From positions 20,891-64,318 of the forward strand of contig NZ_SZNH01000006.1 in the NCBI RefSeq assembly GCF_005869855.1: a stretch of DNA of 43,428 bases, in the 5' to 3' direction. A model generated the notes under the pieces. That model made no database searches and was not told the DNA's origin. It saw only the letters and a list, made by a program, of their open reading frames with translations. Below, piece after piece: positions 25,835 to 33,958 of the stretch. Within the stretch, counting starts at the first letter, position 1. The number at the start of each line of letters is the position of its first letter. The position numbers were made by a program, and so were the translations under genes. The DNA comes from Nostoc sp. PA-18-2419 (GTDB taxonomy: Bacteria; Cyanobacteriota; Cyanobacteriia; Cyanobacteriales; Nostocaceae).

Positions 25835-26304
25835 AGAATGAATAGAGCATCAATTAGTTATGGATTTATTTTAGCAGTGTTGTAACTGATATCGTCCTCT
25901 AGCATCGTCTATTTACTTAAAAATGCCTTAAAATAAGTGACATTTCGCCCTAGTCAGGTGAAGTATATTAAAAATTTATTTTTATAATTGAAAATTTTAT
26001 TTTCTTTTTCAGTTAAGTAACTTTTACTATTTGATATGTATCTTTTAGTAAAAATTTTAATTAATCTATGTATGATTTATCATTCAATATTATTTATTAT
26101 TCACATTTATTACCTATTTTTCGTTAGCATTTAGGAAAGAGAGCATTTATTTTTAAAACATAATCAATTACTTACTTAGTAGTCATTTATTAATGAAACT
26201 TTAGAGTTTTGATAAGCGTACTCTGTTCTAGACATCAGCTAAGCTTTTACTACAAAAAGTATGAGGCATTATATGAATAGTTAGCTTTTTGATGGCACTA
26301 TCCA
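25835..26304. other. 470-base AT-rich intergenic region
   Basis: No credible gene or repeat family member was found between the divergent Uma2-like and ATPase genes. A hydrophobic 32-codon frame at about 26036 looks like chance in AT-rich DNA. Promoters for both genes should lie here. Confidence 0.5.
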
Positions 26305-27597
26305 ATGTCTAAAGACTTATTAATTTCCTTTCAGTCGGCATACAGCAATCTCGAACTGTTTCCGTTAATGGAACGGAACGAAATGGAAAGATTTAGAGTC
26401 GAATATGGTGATGATTTAATAGCAGACCTCAACCAATTAGTTGAAGACAGTCCCAATGGAGATAGTAAAATTGTCTTTACAGGACATCGTGGTTGTGGTA
26501 AGTCAACTTTGTTAGCTGAGTTTAGTAGACAAATTCAAAATAAGTATTTTGTAGTTCTATTTTCTATTGCTGATAAAATCGAAATGTCAGCAGTTAATCA
26601 TATTAATATTCTGTTTGCTATTGCAGTTAATTTAATGTTAGAGGCAGAAGCACGCCGAGTTGATATTCCTCAAAGTACTAAAGAAGCTCTTTATAAATGG
26701 TTTGCTACTCGCACTCGCACTGAAGAATACAATTGGCACGCTGAAACAGAGATAGGTTTTAACCTTCTTAAGTTGATTAGCTCTAAATTAAAAGCTGATG
26801 CTACCGTTAGGGATGAAATCAAGCAAGAGTTTGAACGCCAAATATCAGATTTAGTCGCCAGAATTAACGAAATTGCTGCTTTGATTCAAGTTGCTACTCA
26901 ACAAGATATTTTAGTTATTATCGATGATTTAGATAAACTCGATTTAAGCAGAGTCAACGAAATTTATAAGGATAACATTAAAGCTCTTTGCCAACCGAAT
27001 TTTCGGATTATTTACACTATCCCGATTGCAGTCCTTCGGGAAACATTTATTAGTACAATACTTACTACAGAAACTAATGACCAAATTGTAGCAATGCCTG
27101 TTCTCAAAATATTTGAAAAAGGGAAAAATCGCTTTCCTAATGCTCAACCGCGTCCAGAAGCGACAAAGATTCTCGGTGAAGTTTTATGCAAGCGAATTCC
27201 TGTAGAATTAATCTTACCACAAACTGCTGAAAAAATTGTGATTTCTAGTGGCGGTGTATTGCGAGAGTTAATTCGCATTTCTAAAGAATGTTGCCGTATT
27301 TGTTTGCGGATGATTCGCCGAAATCCTACTGCTGAAGTTGTTATTAATGATGCAATTCTCACCCAAGCTATCAATAAAATTCGTAATGATTTTTCGATAC
27401 GTTTAGGAAAAGTTGATATAGACATCTTGCAAAGTGTTTATGAGCAATTTATGCCCAACGATCCCAAACAAGCTGAGTTTTTAGATTTGCTACATGGTTT
27501 ATATGTTCTAGAATATCGCACTGAAGAAACATGGTACGATGTTCATCCAATTATTATAGAAAGTTTGAGCAGACAGGGAGCTATTGATGTTCGATGA
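26305..27597 (+). CDS. P-loop ATPase (KAP/STAND-like), partner of a TPR protein
   Basis: A 430-residue ATPase with Walker A TGHRGCGKST (Lys66) and Walker B LVIIDDLDKL (Asp207, Asp208). The region between holds a helical insert (about 110-185). After the ATPase core come YTIPIAVLRE and ISSGGVLRELIRISKEC, like the lid of STAND/AAA proteins, and a C-terminal winged-helix-like segment ending near HPIIIESLSRQGAID. No membrane helix is obvious. It overlaps the next gene by 11 bases, implying coupled translation and a joint complex. Function unknown; nucleotide-driven switching together with the TPR partner is the inference. Confidence 0.72.
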   Translation: MSKDLLISFQSAYSNLELFPLMERNEMERFRVEYGDDLIADLNQLVEDSPNGDSKIVFTGHRGCGKSTLLAEFSRQIQNKYFVVLFSIADKIEMSAVNHINILFAIAVNLMLEAEARRVDIPQSTKEALYKWFATRTRTEEYNWHAETEIGFNLLKLISSKLKADATVRDEIKQEFERQISDLVARINEIAALIQVATQQDILVIIDDLDKLDLSRVNEIYKDNIKALCQPNFRIIYTIPIAVLRETFISTILTTETNDQIVAMPVLKIFEKGKNRFPNAQPRPEATKILGEVLCKRIPVELILPQTAEKIVISSGGVLRELIRISKECCRICLRMIRRNPTAEVVINDAILTQAINKIRNDFSIRLGKVDIDILQSVYEQFMPNDPKQAEFLDLLHGLYVLEYRTEETWYDVHPIIIESLSRQGAIDVR

Positions 27598-29350
27598 AGA
27601 TTTTTTAGATGATGAAGGAGAAAATCAAGATGCGTATGATGATTTAATTGTTTCTATTGAAGCTCAAACGCAGGGATTAAATTTACTAATTGCAGTTTGC
27701 GACGATCCTAACTTTCGTGATGAAATTATTGCTCGGTATGAGGTCGAACTTCAACCTAATTTTCGTGCATATCGAGTGATTTTAGCACGTCCGGAACCAA
27801 GTTTGAAAGCTGCTCTCAACCAACTTGTAGAACAACAAGAATATCTGCGTCAGCGTCAGCCAACTGTAATTAGTGTAACGGGTGCAGAACAACTTTATTT
27901 TCTTAGATTAGGAAACGAACAATCAGAACAGGAAAAATTTTTTGGTTACTTACAGTGGACTAGGGAAGGATTGCGCGACTTTCCTTTTGCAATTGTCCTT
28001 TGGGTAACTAATCAAATTTTAATCAATTTGATCAAAAAAGCTCCTGATTTTTGGAGTTGGCGCAACGGTGTATTTCGGTTTACATCTAAAAAGACAAATG
28101 CTGTTGCTGGTAAAGAATTAGAACCTATACGCTTTGTTTTTCGAGACACAGAATTAGCCAGCACAGATACTAATGAAAATAACTACTTTTCCTTACCTAT
28201 CCAAGATTTACAAAGGCTAATTGAAAATATTCAACAGCAAAGAGGAACTAAAGACCCCAGCTTGGCTACTTTATACTCAAGATTGGGTGATATTTACCGC
28301 AGCAGATTAGAACGTGGGGAGTCTCAGAATTATCAAGAAGAACAAGAATTAGCAATTAAGTATTGGCGTCAAGCGATTGAATTGCAAAATGAATTAGGTT
28401 TACAAACAGATTTAGCTGCTAACTTGAATAATTTAGCAGGATTATATCGTGTAACAGGACGCTACACTGAAGCAGAACCACTATATCAACAAGCTTTGCA
28501 ATTAATAAAATGTTTGTTAGGAGAAAACCATCCTGCTTTTGCTACTAGCCTGAATAATTTGGCAGGAATTTATAAATCTACAGGACAATATAATAAAGCA
28601 GAACTTCTCTATCAACAAGCTTTGGAATTGAGAAAACGCTTATTGGGAGAAAATCATGCTGATGTTGTTGCTAGTTTAAATAATTTGGCATTATTATATG
28701 ACGAACAAGGACGTTATGATCGCGCAGAACCTTTGTATCTGCAAGCGTTAGAACTTGCCAAAAGTTTGCTTGATGAAAATCATCCTTCTCTGGCTTTAAT
28801 ATTGAATAATTTAGCCCTACTTTATTATCATCAAGGACGCTACAGTGAAGCTGAGCCTTTGTCCCAACAAGCAATAGAATTAGATAAGCAATTTTTAGGA
28901 GAAGAAAATTCTGATGTGGCAACAGATTTGCACAATTTAGGTTTAATCTACCGCGCTCAAGGACGCTACAATGAGGCGGAGTCTTTGTTTTTACAATCTT
29001 TGGAATTGAAGCAACGTGTATTACAAAAGGCGCATCCACTTTTAGCAGATACTATCTATGCTTTGGGTTATTTATATAAAGAACAGGGACGCTACAAGGA
29101 AGCGGAAACTTTATCTATCAAAGCCTTGGAACTTGATAAGCTGTTGTTGGGAGAAAATCATCCTCATGTTGCCGAAAGTCTGAACAATTTGGCGGAAATT
29201 TATCGGGCAACGGGGCGTTATAGTGAAGCCGAATCACTTTATTTGGAAGCTTTAGGAATTTGTGAGCGAGTCTGGGGGGTTGAGCATGTTCGGTGTGTGG
29301 CGATGGGGGAGAATTTAGAAAAGATTGGGGTGGAAAGAAAAAGGAGTTAG
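27587..29350 (+). CDS. TPR protein with degenerate ATPase-like N-terminal domain
   Basis: A 587-residue protein. Residues 1-170 resemble an ATPase domain without Walker A: LNLLIAVCDDPNFRDEII at the usual P-loop place, VISVTGAEQLYFLRL at Walker B, and FPFAIVLWVTNQI beyond it. After a linker and one degenerate repeat come seven kinesin-light-chain-type TPRs of exactly 42 residues (about 277-570), each with LNNLAxLYxxxGRYxEAExL. I prefer ATG 27587, overlapping the ATPase stop; a TTG three bases earlier is possible. TPRs bind protein partners. Coupled with an active ATPase, this looks like a split signalling or defence switch. Function is not known. Confidence 0.78.
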   Translation: MFDEDFLDDEGENQDAYDDLIVSIEAQTQGLNLLIAVCDDPNFRDEIIARYEVELQPNFRAYRVILARPEPSLKAALNQLVEQQEYLRQRQPTVISVTGAEQLYFLRLGNEQSEQEKFFGYLQWTREGLRDFPFAIVLWVTNQILINLIKKAPDFWSWRNGVFRFTSKKTNAVAGKELEPIRFVFRDTELASTDTNENNYFSLPIQDLQRLIENIQQQRGTKDPSLATLYSRLGDIYRSRLERGESQNYQEEQELAIKYWRQAIELQNELGLQTDLAANLNNLAGLYRVTGRYTEAEPLYQQALQLIKCLLGENHPAFATSLNNLAGIYKSTGQYNKAELLYQQALELRKRLLGENHADVVASLNNLALLYDEQGRYDRAEPLYLQALELAKSLLDENHPSLALILNNLALLYYHQGRYSEAEPLSQQAIELDKQFLGEENSDVATDLHNLGLIYRAQGRYNEAESLFLQSLELKQRVLQKAHPLLADTIYALGYLYKEQGRYKEAETLSIKALELDKLLLGENHPHVAESLNNLAEIYRATGRYSEAESLYLEALGICERVWGVEHVRCVAMGENLEKIGVERKRS

Positions 29351-29388
29351 AAATAACGGCGTTGCTTAATTCAGGTATGAATTTATTT

Positions 29389-29467
29389 CACGCACATACG
29401 CAGTGGAAAGTCTGAGCAAAGGAAACCTCAGCTTGGAACTTTCCAAAACAGAGGCGCACAGAGCAAG
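29389..29467. repeat. Dispersed palindromic repeat, copy D
   Basis: CACGCACATACGCAGTGGAAAGTC opens it and GGAACTTTCCAAAACAGAGG closes it, as in copy A, with GAGCAAAGGAAACCTC as the centre. It lies 39 bases after the TPR gene. Confidence 0.75.
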
Positions 29468-29577
29468 AGTTTGAGATATTGAGTTTTCAAATTTCATACT
29501 TCAATTCAGCAACGCCGTGGTGATGTGGTAGCAAAAGCCTGGTTGAAAGTTACGATGGAGGCCAGACATAAAAAATT

Positions 29578-29661
29578 GGGCAGTCGTTGATTGAATTCGG
29601 GCATTCGTTGATTGAATTCGGGCAGTCGTTGATTGAATTCGAGCGGTTGTTTATTGAATTC
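29578..29661. repeat. Four tandem copies of a 21-base unit
   Basis: The unit GGGCAGTCGTTGATTGAATTC occurs four times in a row. Unit 2 has one change, unit 4 has several (GAGCGGTTGTTTATTGAATTC). No spacer separates them, so it is a minisatellite and not a CRISPR. It lies in a 646-base gene-free region (29351-29996) that also holds other repeats. Confidence 0.92.
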
Positions 29662-29742
29662 GGGTAGTAAGGATCTGGTGCGTTACACTGTCGCTAATGC
29701 ACCCTACTGGTGTGGCAAGGCTAAGATGTTGTAAAAAATTTT

Positions 29743-29797
29743 CTTGTGGGATGGGTGTCCTCACCCGTCTGGGCGGATAAGATGTCCACCCCACAAG
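29743..29797. repeat. Palindromic GGGTGG-type intergenic repeat
   Basis: CTTGTGGG (29743-29750) and CCCACAAG (29790-29797) bound an imperfect hairpin with ATGGGTGTCC and GGCGGATAAGATGTCC inside. It resembles common Nostoc intergenic repeats. The segment after it (29800-29996) contains CCCATTA repeats and no supported gene. Confidence 0.6.
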
Positions 29798-29996
29798 TAG
29801 TAGTAAGCGATCGCTCTCCCGATGCAGCATGGATATTACAAAATGGTTGGTCTTTTTGGTAATAGCGAAAAAGGTAATTGTCAAGAGGTGAAGAGTTATG
29901 TTTTTCTTACCCATTACCCATTACCCATTGCTGACCCTCACAGATATCCTAAGTATTCAACCGGACATGATATAAAATCTCAAATCCAAAATTGGC

Positions 29997-30401
29997 TCAT
30001 TTATTGGCTTGAGCAACCCGCGCTTCAATATCTTCCAAAGTTTGTAACAATAAACGCCTTGCTTGCAATTGCCAACCCCATTTCTGAATTCTGTAAGCTG
30101 ATACAGTTCCAGCTACAGCGGCTAACAAGCCTATGGGTTGATTTAAAGAAATTCCTAGCAATAAACCTAACCCAGCAATTCCCCAAAATGGTAAGGCTGC
30201 TGTTTGTCTTTGTTCTTCAACAATTTGAGTAATTATATTAGATTTATTTGTCGCTAATAATGCTTCTTTAACTTGTCGCTGTTCGGCTGCCGATACTGAT
30301 AAACCTATTTTACGGCGTAGTTTTTCCATTTTGCGAGCATCAGTACTGTATTCAGTTAGCTCGTCTTCTGCCATCAGCAGGAGTCTTTCTAATTGCGCCA
30401 T
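29997..30401 (-). CDS. Small conserved-looking membrane protein, unknown function
   Basis: A 134-residue protein on -. The N-terminal half is charged and helical (MAQLERLLLMAEDELTEYS, then KMEKLRRKIGLSVSAAEQRQ). Two hydrophobic helices follow (about 71-90 and 92-108, PFWGIAGLGLLLGISLNQP and IGLLAAVAGTVSAYRIQ), joined by a short turn, and a charged C-terminal tail ends LEDIEARVAQANK. This suggests a hairpin membrane anchor with both ends in the cytoplasm. I prefer it to the overlapping frame on + because of its balanced composition and clear topology. No family name can be given. It stands alone between repeat regions. Confidence 0.6.
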   Translation of the reverse strand: MAQLERLLLMAEDELTEYSTDARKMEKLRRKIGLSVSAAEQRQVKEALLATNKSNIITQIVEEQRQTAALPFWGIAGLGLLLGISLNQPIGLLAAVAGTVSAYRIQKWGWQLQARRLLLQTLEDIEARVAQANK

Positions 30402-30580
30402 TGTCGATTGTATCTAGGATTGCTATACAGCCATTATCTCGAATAATTGTTATTTTTGGACTATAGCTTGGCATTTAATTGCACAATCTAAAATCACGCT
30501 ACTCTGACAAGATTGGCGGCAAAATCTAAAATTGAATATGGAAAAATATCCTACTGAAAGCTGACACCAGTCGCAAAAAC

Positions 30581-30681
30581 CGCCATAGGTTAGAAACCTA
30601 TAACTAATGGCGAAAGTCCTTTCAAAAGGACTAAACCCTGTTAGTAGTATATTTCTCAGTCCAATTGAGTGGACTTGGACT
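30581..30681. other. Cluster of three hairpins upstream of ppsA
   Basis: CGCCAT/ATGGCG (30581-30586, 30607-30612) encloses TAGGTT/AACCTA; then AGTCCTTT/AAAGGACT (30615-30622, 30625-30632); then AGTCCA/TGGACT (30658-30663, 30676-30681). All lie in the 382-base gap 30402-30783. This could be a mobile repeat or a structured RNA leader; the last hairpin ends 102 bases before the ppsA start. Confidence 0.55.
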
Positions 30682-30783
30682 AAAAGCCTGTGAAATTTAT
30701 TTCTTGGCGGGAGATTAGGCGGGTGCAAGATATAAAACTACTAATTAGGCATTCATAACATATCAACTCAAGAGGTAATACAG

Positions 30784-33243
30784 ATGACGATAGTATCTCC
30801 AAGCACTTTATCTCAATCTGACAAAGAGCGATCGCTTGTCCTTTGGTTTGATGAAGTTGGTATTAGTGATATTCCCTTAGTCGGTGGAAAAAATGCATCA
30901 CTGGGAGAGATGATTCAACAATTAACACCCAAAGGCATTAATGTGCCGACAGGATTTGCTACCACTGCTTATGCTTACCGTCATTTCATCCAATCAGCCG
31001 GATTAGAAGCAAAGCTACGAGAATTATTTGCTGACTTGGATGTTGAGGATGTAAAAAACTTACGAGAACGGGGAAAAAAAGCGCGATCGCTATTAATCCA
31101 TACTCCATTTCCTGTAGAATTGCGAAAAGCGATCGCCGCAGCTTATGAAAGTCTTTGCGATCGCTACAATGCAGAGACAGATGTTGCAGTCCGTTCTAGC
31201 GCCACTGCTGAAGACCTCCCCGATGCGAGTTTTGCCGGACAACAGGAAACTTACCTCAATGTTGTCGGCGTGGAAGGAGTTTTAGCAGCTTGTCATAAAT
31301 GCTTTGCTTCCCTATTTACCGATCGCGCCATTTCTTATCGTCATACCAAGGGATTTGACCACTTTAGCATTGCCCTTGCCGTTGGCGTCCAAAAAATGGT
31401 GCGTTCTGACTTAGCAACCTCTGGGGTGATGTTCTCCATTGACACAGAAACCGGCTTTAAAGATGCAGCACTGATTACAGCCGCCTACGGTTTAGGTGAA
31501 AACGTTGTCCAAGGGTCAGTAAATCCAGATGAATATTATGTTTTTAAACCAACTTTAAAAGCAGATTTTCGCCCAATTATCGATAAAAAATTGGGCAGCA
31601 AAGAACTGAAAATGATTTATGATGACGGCTCAAAATTTACTAAAAATGTCTCTGTTCCTTTCAGAGAAAGAGGAAAATTCGCCCTCAGCGATGCAGAGAT
31701 TTTACAATTAGCAACTTGGACATGTTTAATTGAAGACCATTATTCCCAAGTCCACGGCATTTACACCCCAATGGATATCGAGTGGGCAAAAGATGGAATA
31801 ACTGACCAACTTTTTATCGTCCAAGCACGTCCTGAAACTGTGCAATCTCAGAAGACCGGAAATGTGCTGCGGAGTTATCGGTTAGTCTTAGGGACTGGGG
31901 AAAAATCTTCAGAATCCTTAGTTCCTCTTCTCACCGGACGCGCCATTGGAGAAGCTATTAGTCAAGGAAAAGTACGTTTAATTTTAGATGTTCATAAACT
32001 CGAACAGTTTCAACCAGGGGAAGTTTTAGTAACAGAAAGAACTGACCCTGATTGGGAACCAATTATGAAACGTGCCAGTGCAATTGTTACCAACTCTGGT
32101 GGTAGAACATGCCACGCCGCAATTATTGCGCGAGAATTGGGTGTACCTGCGATCGTGGGAACTGGGAATGCTACAGATGTTTTGAAAAACGGTCAAGAAA
32201 TCACAATTTCTTGTGCTGAAGGCGAAGAAGGAAAAGTCTACGCAGGTTTATTACCTTTTGAAGTTGCAGAAGTCGCCTTAGAGAATTTACCCCGCACCCG
32301 CACGCAAATTTTAATGAATGTGGGTAATCCTCAAGAAGCATTAAGTTTATCGGCAATTCCTAACGATGGAGTCGGTTTAGCGCGGACAGAGTTTATTATT
32401 GCCAATCAAATCCAAGTTCATCCAATGGCATTGATTCATTATGATTTGTTAAAAGATGAATTTGTGAAAAATAAAATTGCTAAACTTACCGCACTTTATG
32501 AGGATAAATCTCAATATTTTGTAGATAAATTAGCCCAAGGCGTCGGTAGAATTGCCGCAGCATTTTATCCAAAACCAGTGATTGTGCGAATGTCAGATTT
32601 TAAGAGTAATGAATATGCAAATCTGTTAGGTGGTCAACAATTTGAACCCAATGAAGAAAACCCTATGCTCGGTTGGCGGGGGGCGGCACGTTACTATGAT
32701 GAAGGTTACAGAGAAGCTTTTGCCTTAGAATGTCATGCCTTGAAGCGGGTGCGGGAAGAAATGGGTTTGACAAATGTTATCCCAATGATACCTTTTTGTC
32801 GCACTCCCGATGAAGGGCGGTTAGTGTTAGCAGAAATGGCAAAGAATGGTTTAAAGCAAGGTGTTAATGACTTGCAGGTTTATGTGATGTGTGAATTGCC
32901 CAGCAATGTAATTATGGGTGAAGAGTTTGCTGAGGTATTTGATGGCTTTTCCATTGGTTCCAATGACCTAACTCAATTAACACTCGGGTTAGATAGAGAT
33001 TCCGGCTTAGTAGCACGGTTGTTTGATGAACGCAGTGAAGCTGTGAAGCGAATGGTGAAAATGGCCATAGAAACCGCAAAAAAATGCGATCGCAAAATCG
33101 GCATTTGTGGACAAGCACCCAGCGATTACCCAGAATTTGCTCAGTTTTTAGTTGAACAAGGAATTGATTCTATTAGTTTAAATCCAGATTCAGTGTTAAA
33201 GACAATGGTGGAAGTGGCAAAAGTTGAAGGCACTAATTTATAA
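30784..33243 (+). CDS. ppsA: Phosphoenolpyruvate synthase
   Basis: An 819-residue enzyme converting pyruvate and ATP to phosphoenolpyruvate, AMP and phosphate. The N-terminal ATP-grasp domain has VGGKNASLGEMIQQL and VAVRSSATAEDLPDASFAGQQETYLN-type residues split over about 130-160. The swivelling domain carries the phosphorylated histidine in GGRTCHAAIIARELG (His444). The C-terminal PEP/pyruvate barrel has LARTEFII, SIGSNDLTQLTLGLDRDSG and the catalytic cysteine in GICGQAPSDYPE (Cys775). Length and domain order fit PEP synthase rather than pyruvate phosphate dikinase. GAGG lies 8-11 bases before ATG. It is a gluconeogenic enzyme, unrelated in function to its neighbours, and preceded by structured DNA. 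Confidence 0.95.
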   Translation: MTIVSPSTLSQSDKERSLVLWFDEVGISDIPLVGGKNASLGEMIQQLTPKGINVPTGFATTAYAYRHFIQSAGLEAKLRELFADLDVEDVKNLRERGKKARSLLIHTPFPVELRKAIAAAYESLCDRYNAETDVAVRSSATAEDLPDASFAGQQETYLNVVGVEGVLAACHKCFASLFTDRAISYRHTKGFDHFSIALAVGVQKMVRSDLATSGVMFSIDTETGFKDAALITAAYGLGENVVQGSVNPDEYYVFKPTLKADFRPIIDKKLGSKELKMIYDDGSKFTKNVSVPFRERGKFALSDAEILQLATWTCLIEDHYSQVHGIYTPMDIEWAKDGITDQLFIVQARPETVQSQKTGNVLRSYRLVLGTGEKSSESLVPLLTGRAIGEAISQGKVRLILDVHKLEQFQPGEVLVTERTDPDWEPIMKRASAIVTNSGGRTCHAAIIARELGVPAIVGTGNATDVLKNGQEITISCAEGEEGKVYAGLLPFEVAEVALENLPRTRTQILMNVGNPQEALSLSAIPNDGVGLARTEFIIANQIQVHPMALIHYDLLKDEFVKNKIAKLTALYEDKSQYFVDKLAQGVGRIAAAFYPKPVIVRMSDFKSNEYANLLGGQQFEPNEENPMLGWRGAARYYDEGYREAFALECHALKRVREEMGLTNVIPMIPFCRTPDEGRLVLAEMAKNGLKQGVNDLQVYVMCELPSNVIMGEEFAEVFDGFSIGSNDLTQLTLGLDRDSGLVARLFDERSEAVKRMVKMAIETAKKCDRKIGICGQAPSDYPEFAQFLVEQGIDSISLNPDSVLKTMVEVAKVEGTNL

Positions 33244-33255
33244 TTCGAGAATTTT

Positions 33256-33324
33256 ATGCCAGCTAAAGACCGCTATCACCGAAACTTAAAGAATGCCCTA
33301 ATAATTTTGTTTAGTCAAAGGTAA
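33256..33324 (+). pseudogene. XisH-like gene remnant
   Basis: ATG at 33256 opens MPAKDRYHRNLKNALI, which matches the first 15 or so residues of XisH-type proteins (MPAKDxYHxxVKxALI), then runs into ILFSQR and a TAA at 33322-33324. The rest of the roughly 138-residue XisH protein is missing. It lies 12 bases after ppsA and ends two bases before the GNAT start. XisH proteins are fdxN-element excision-factor homologues, widespread in Nostoc with an XisI partner. Confidence 0.7.
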
Positions 33325-33325
33325 G

Positions 33326-33877
33326 ATGACAAACTTGTTAGAAACCGATCGCTTAACAATTCGCACTTGGATACCCGAACGCGATGCCAAACAAGCGTTT
33401 GCTATTTATAGTGACCCAGAGGTTACCTATTTTCTTGGTAATGGTTCTCGTGTGACGAGTATTGAGTCACAGCGTCAACGTTTAGTGGATAATCTAGAGC
33501 GATCGCACCGACGCAACAATGGTACCGGATCTTGGGCAATTATCGAAAAGGAAACCACAACAATTGTCGGAACTATTCTTCTCAAACAACTGCCCGACAA
33601 AGACGGCTTACCCACTCAAGATTATGAAGTCTGCTGGCACTTGGGGCGAGTATCTTGGGGTAAAGGGTATGCAACCGAAGCAGGACGAGGTATGCTCGAC
33701 TACGGATTTAATGTCTTGAATTTGCCAGTAATTTATGCAGTAGTCAAGCCAGAAAATCATGCCTCAATCCGTGTAACTCAAAGACTAGGTATGAAGCCAG
33801 TAGGGCAGACAAAGAAGTATTACGGTATTGAATTGCTCCTATTTGAACAACATGCATCTGAAGGTAGGGAGTGGTGA
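33326..33877 (+). CDS. GNAT-family N-acetyltransferase (RimJ/RimL-like)
   Basis: A 183-residue acetyltransferase. It starts NLLETDRLTIRTWIPERDAK, typical of the RimJ/RimL group, and contains YEVCWHLGRVSWGKGYATEAGRGMLDYGF-type residues (about 110-135) that form the acetyl-CoA-binding Q/RxxGxG/A turn (here WGKGYA). NHASIRVTQRLGMKPVG near the end is the usual C-terminal strand-helix. Substrate may be a protein N-terminus, an amine or a drug; it cannot be told. AAAGGTAAG precedes ATG 33326. It starts two bases after the XisH remnant, so that frame may be translated and coupled to it. Confidence 0.85.
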   Translation: MTNLLETDRLTIRTWIPERDAKQAFAIYSDPEVTYFLGNGSRVTSIESQRQRLVDNLERSHRRNNGTGSWAIIEKETTTIVGTILLKQLPDKDGLPTQDYEVCWHLGRVSWGKGYATEAGRGMLDYGFNVLNLPVIYAVVKPENHASIRVTQRLGMKPVGQTKKYYGIELLLFEQHASEGREW

Positions 33878-33899
33878 GTGGGGTGATGAGAAGATGGGG

Positions 33900-33958
33900 A
33901 GACAATGACAAATGACAGATGACAAATAAACTAATGACCAATGACAAATGACAAATGA
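33900..33958. repeat. Expanded TGACAAA short tandem repeat
   Basis: About eight full or imperfect TGACAAA/TGACAGA/TGACCAA units lead directly into the next gene; the last unit includes its ATG start codon at 33955. Confidence 0.85.

Noticed and set aside
26036..26134. Hydrophobic 32-codon frame in the AT-rich gap
   Set aside because: Composition is what AT-rich DNA gives by chance (Ile/Leu/Tyr/Phe), and there is no ribosome binding site.
29578..29661. CRISPR array
   Set aside because: The 21-base units are contiguous and have no spacers.
29822..30232. Open frame of 136 codons on +
   Set aside because: It overlaps the better-looking membrane protein on -, starts in repeat DNA and has an unbalanced, hydrophobic composition without family features.
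30450..30728. Open frame of 92 codons on -
   Set aside because: It is made largely of the hairpin cluster upstream of ppsA and is Cys/Phe-rich without recognisable features.
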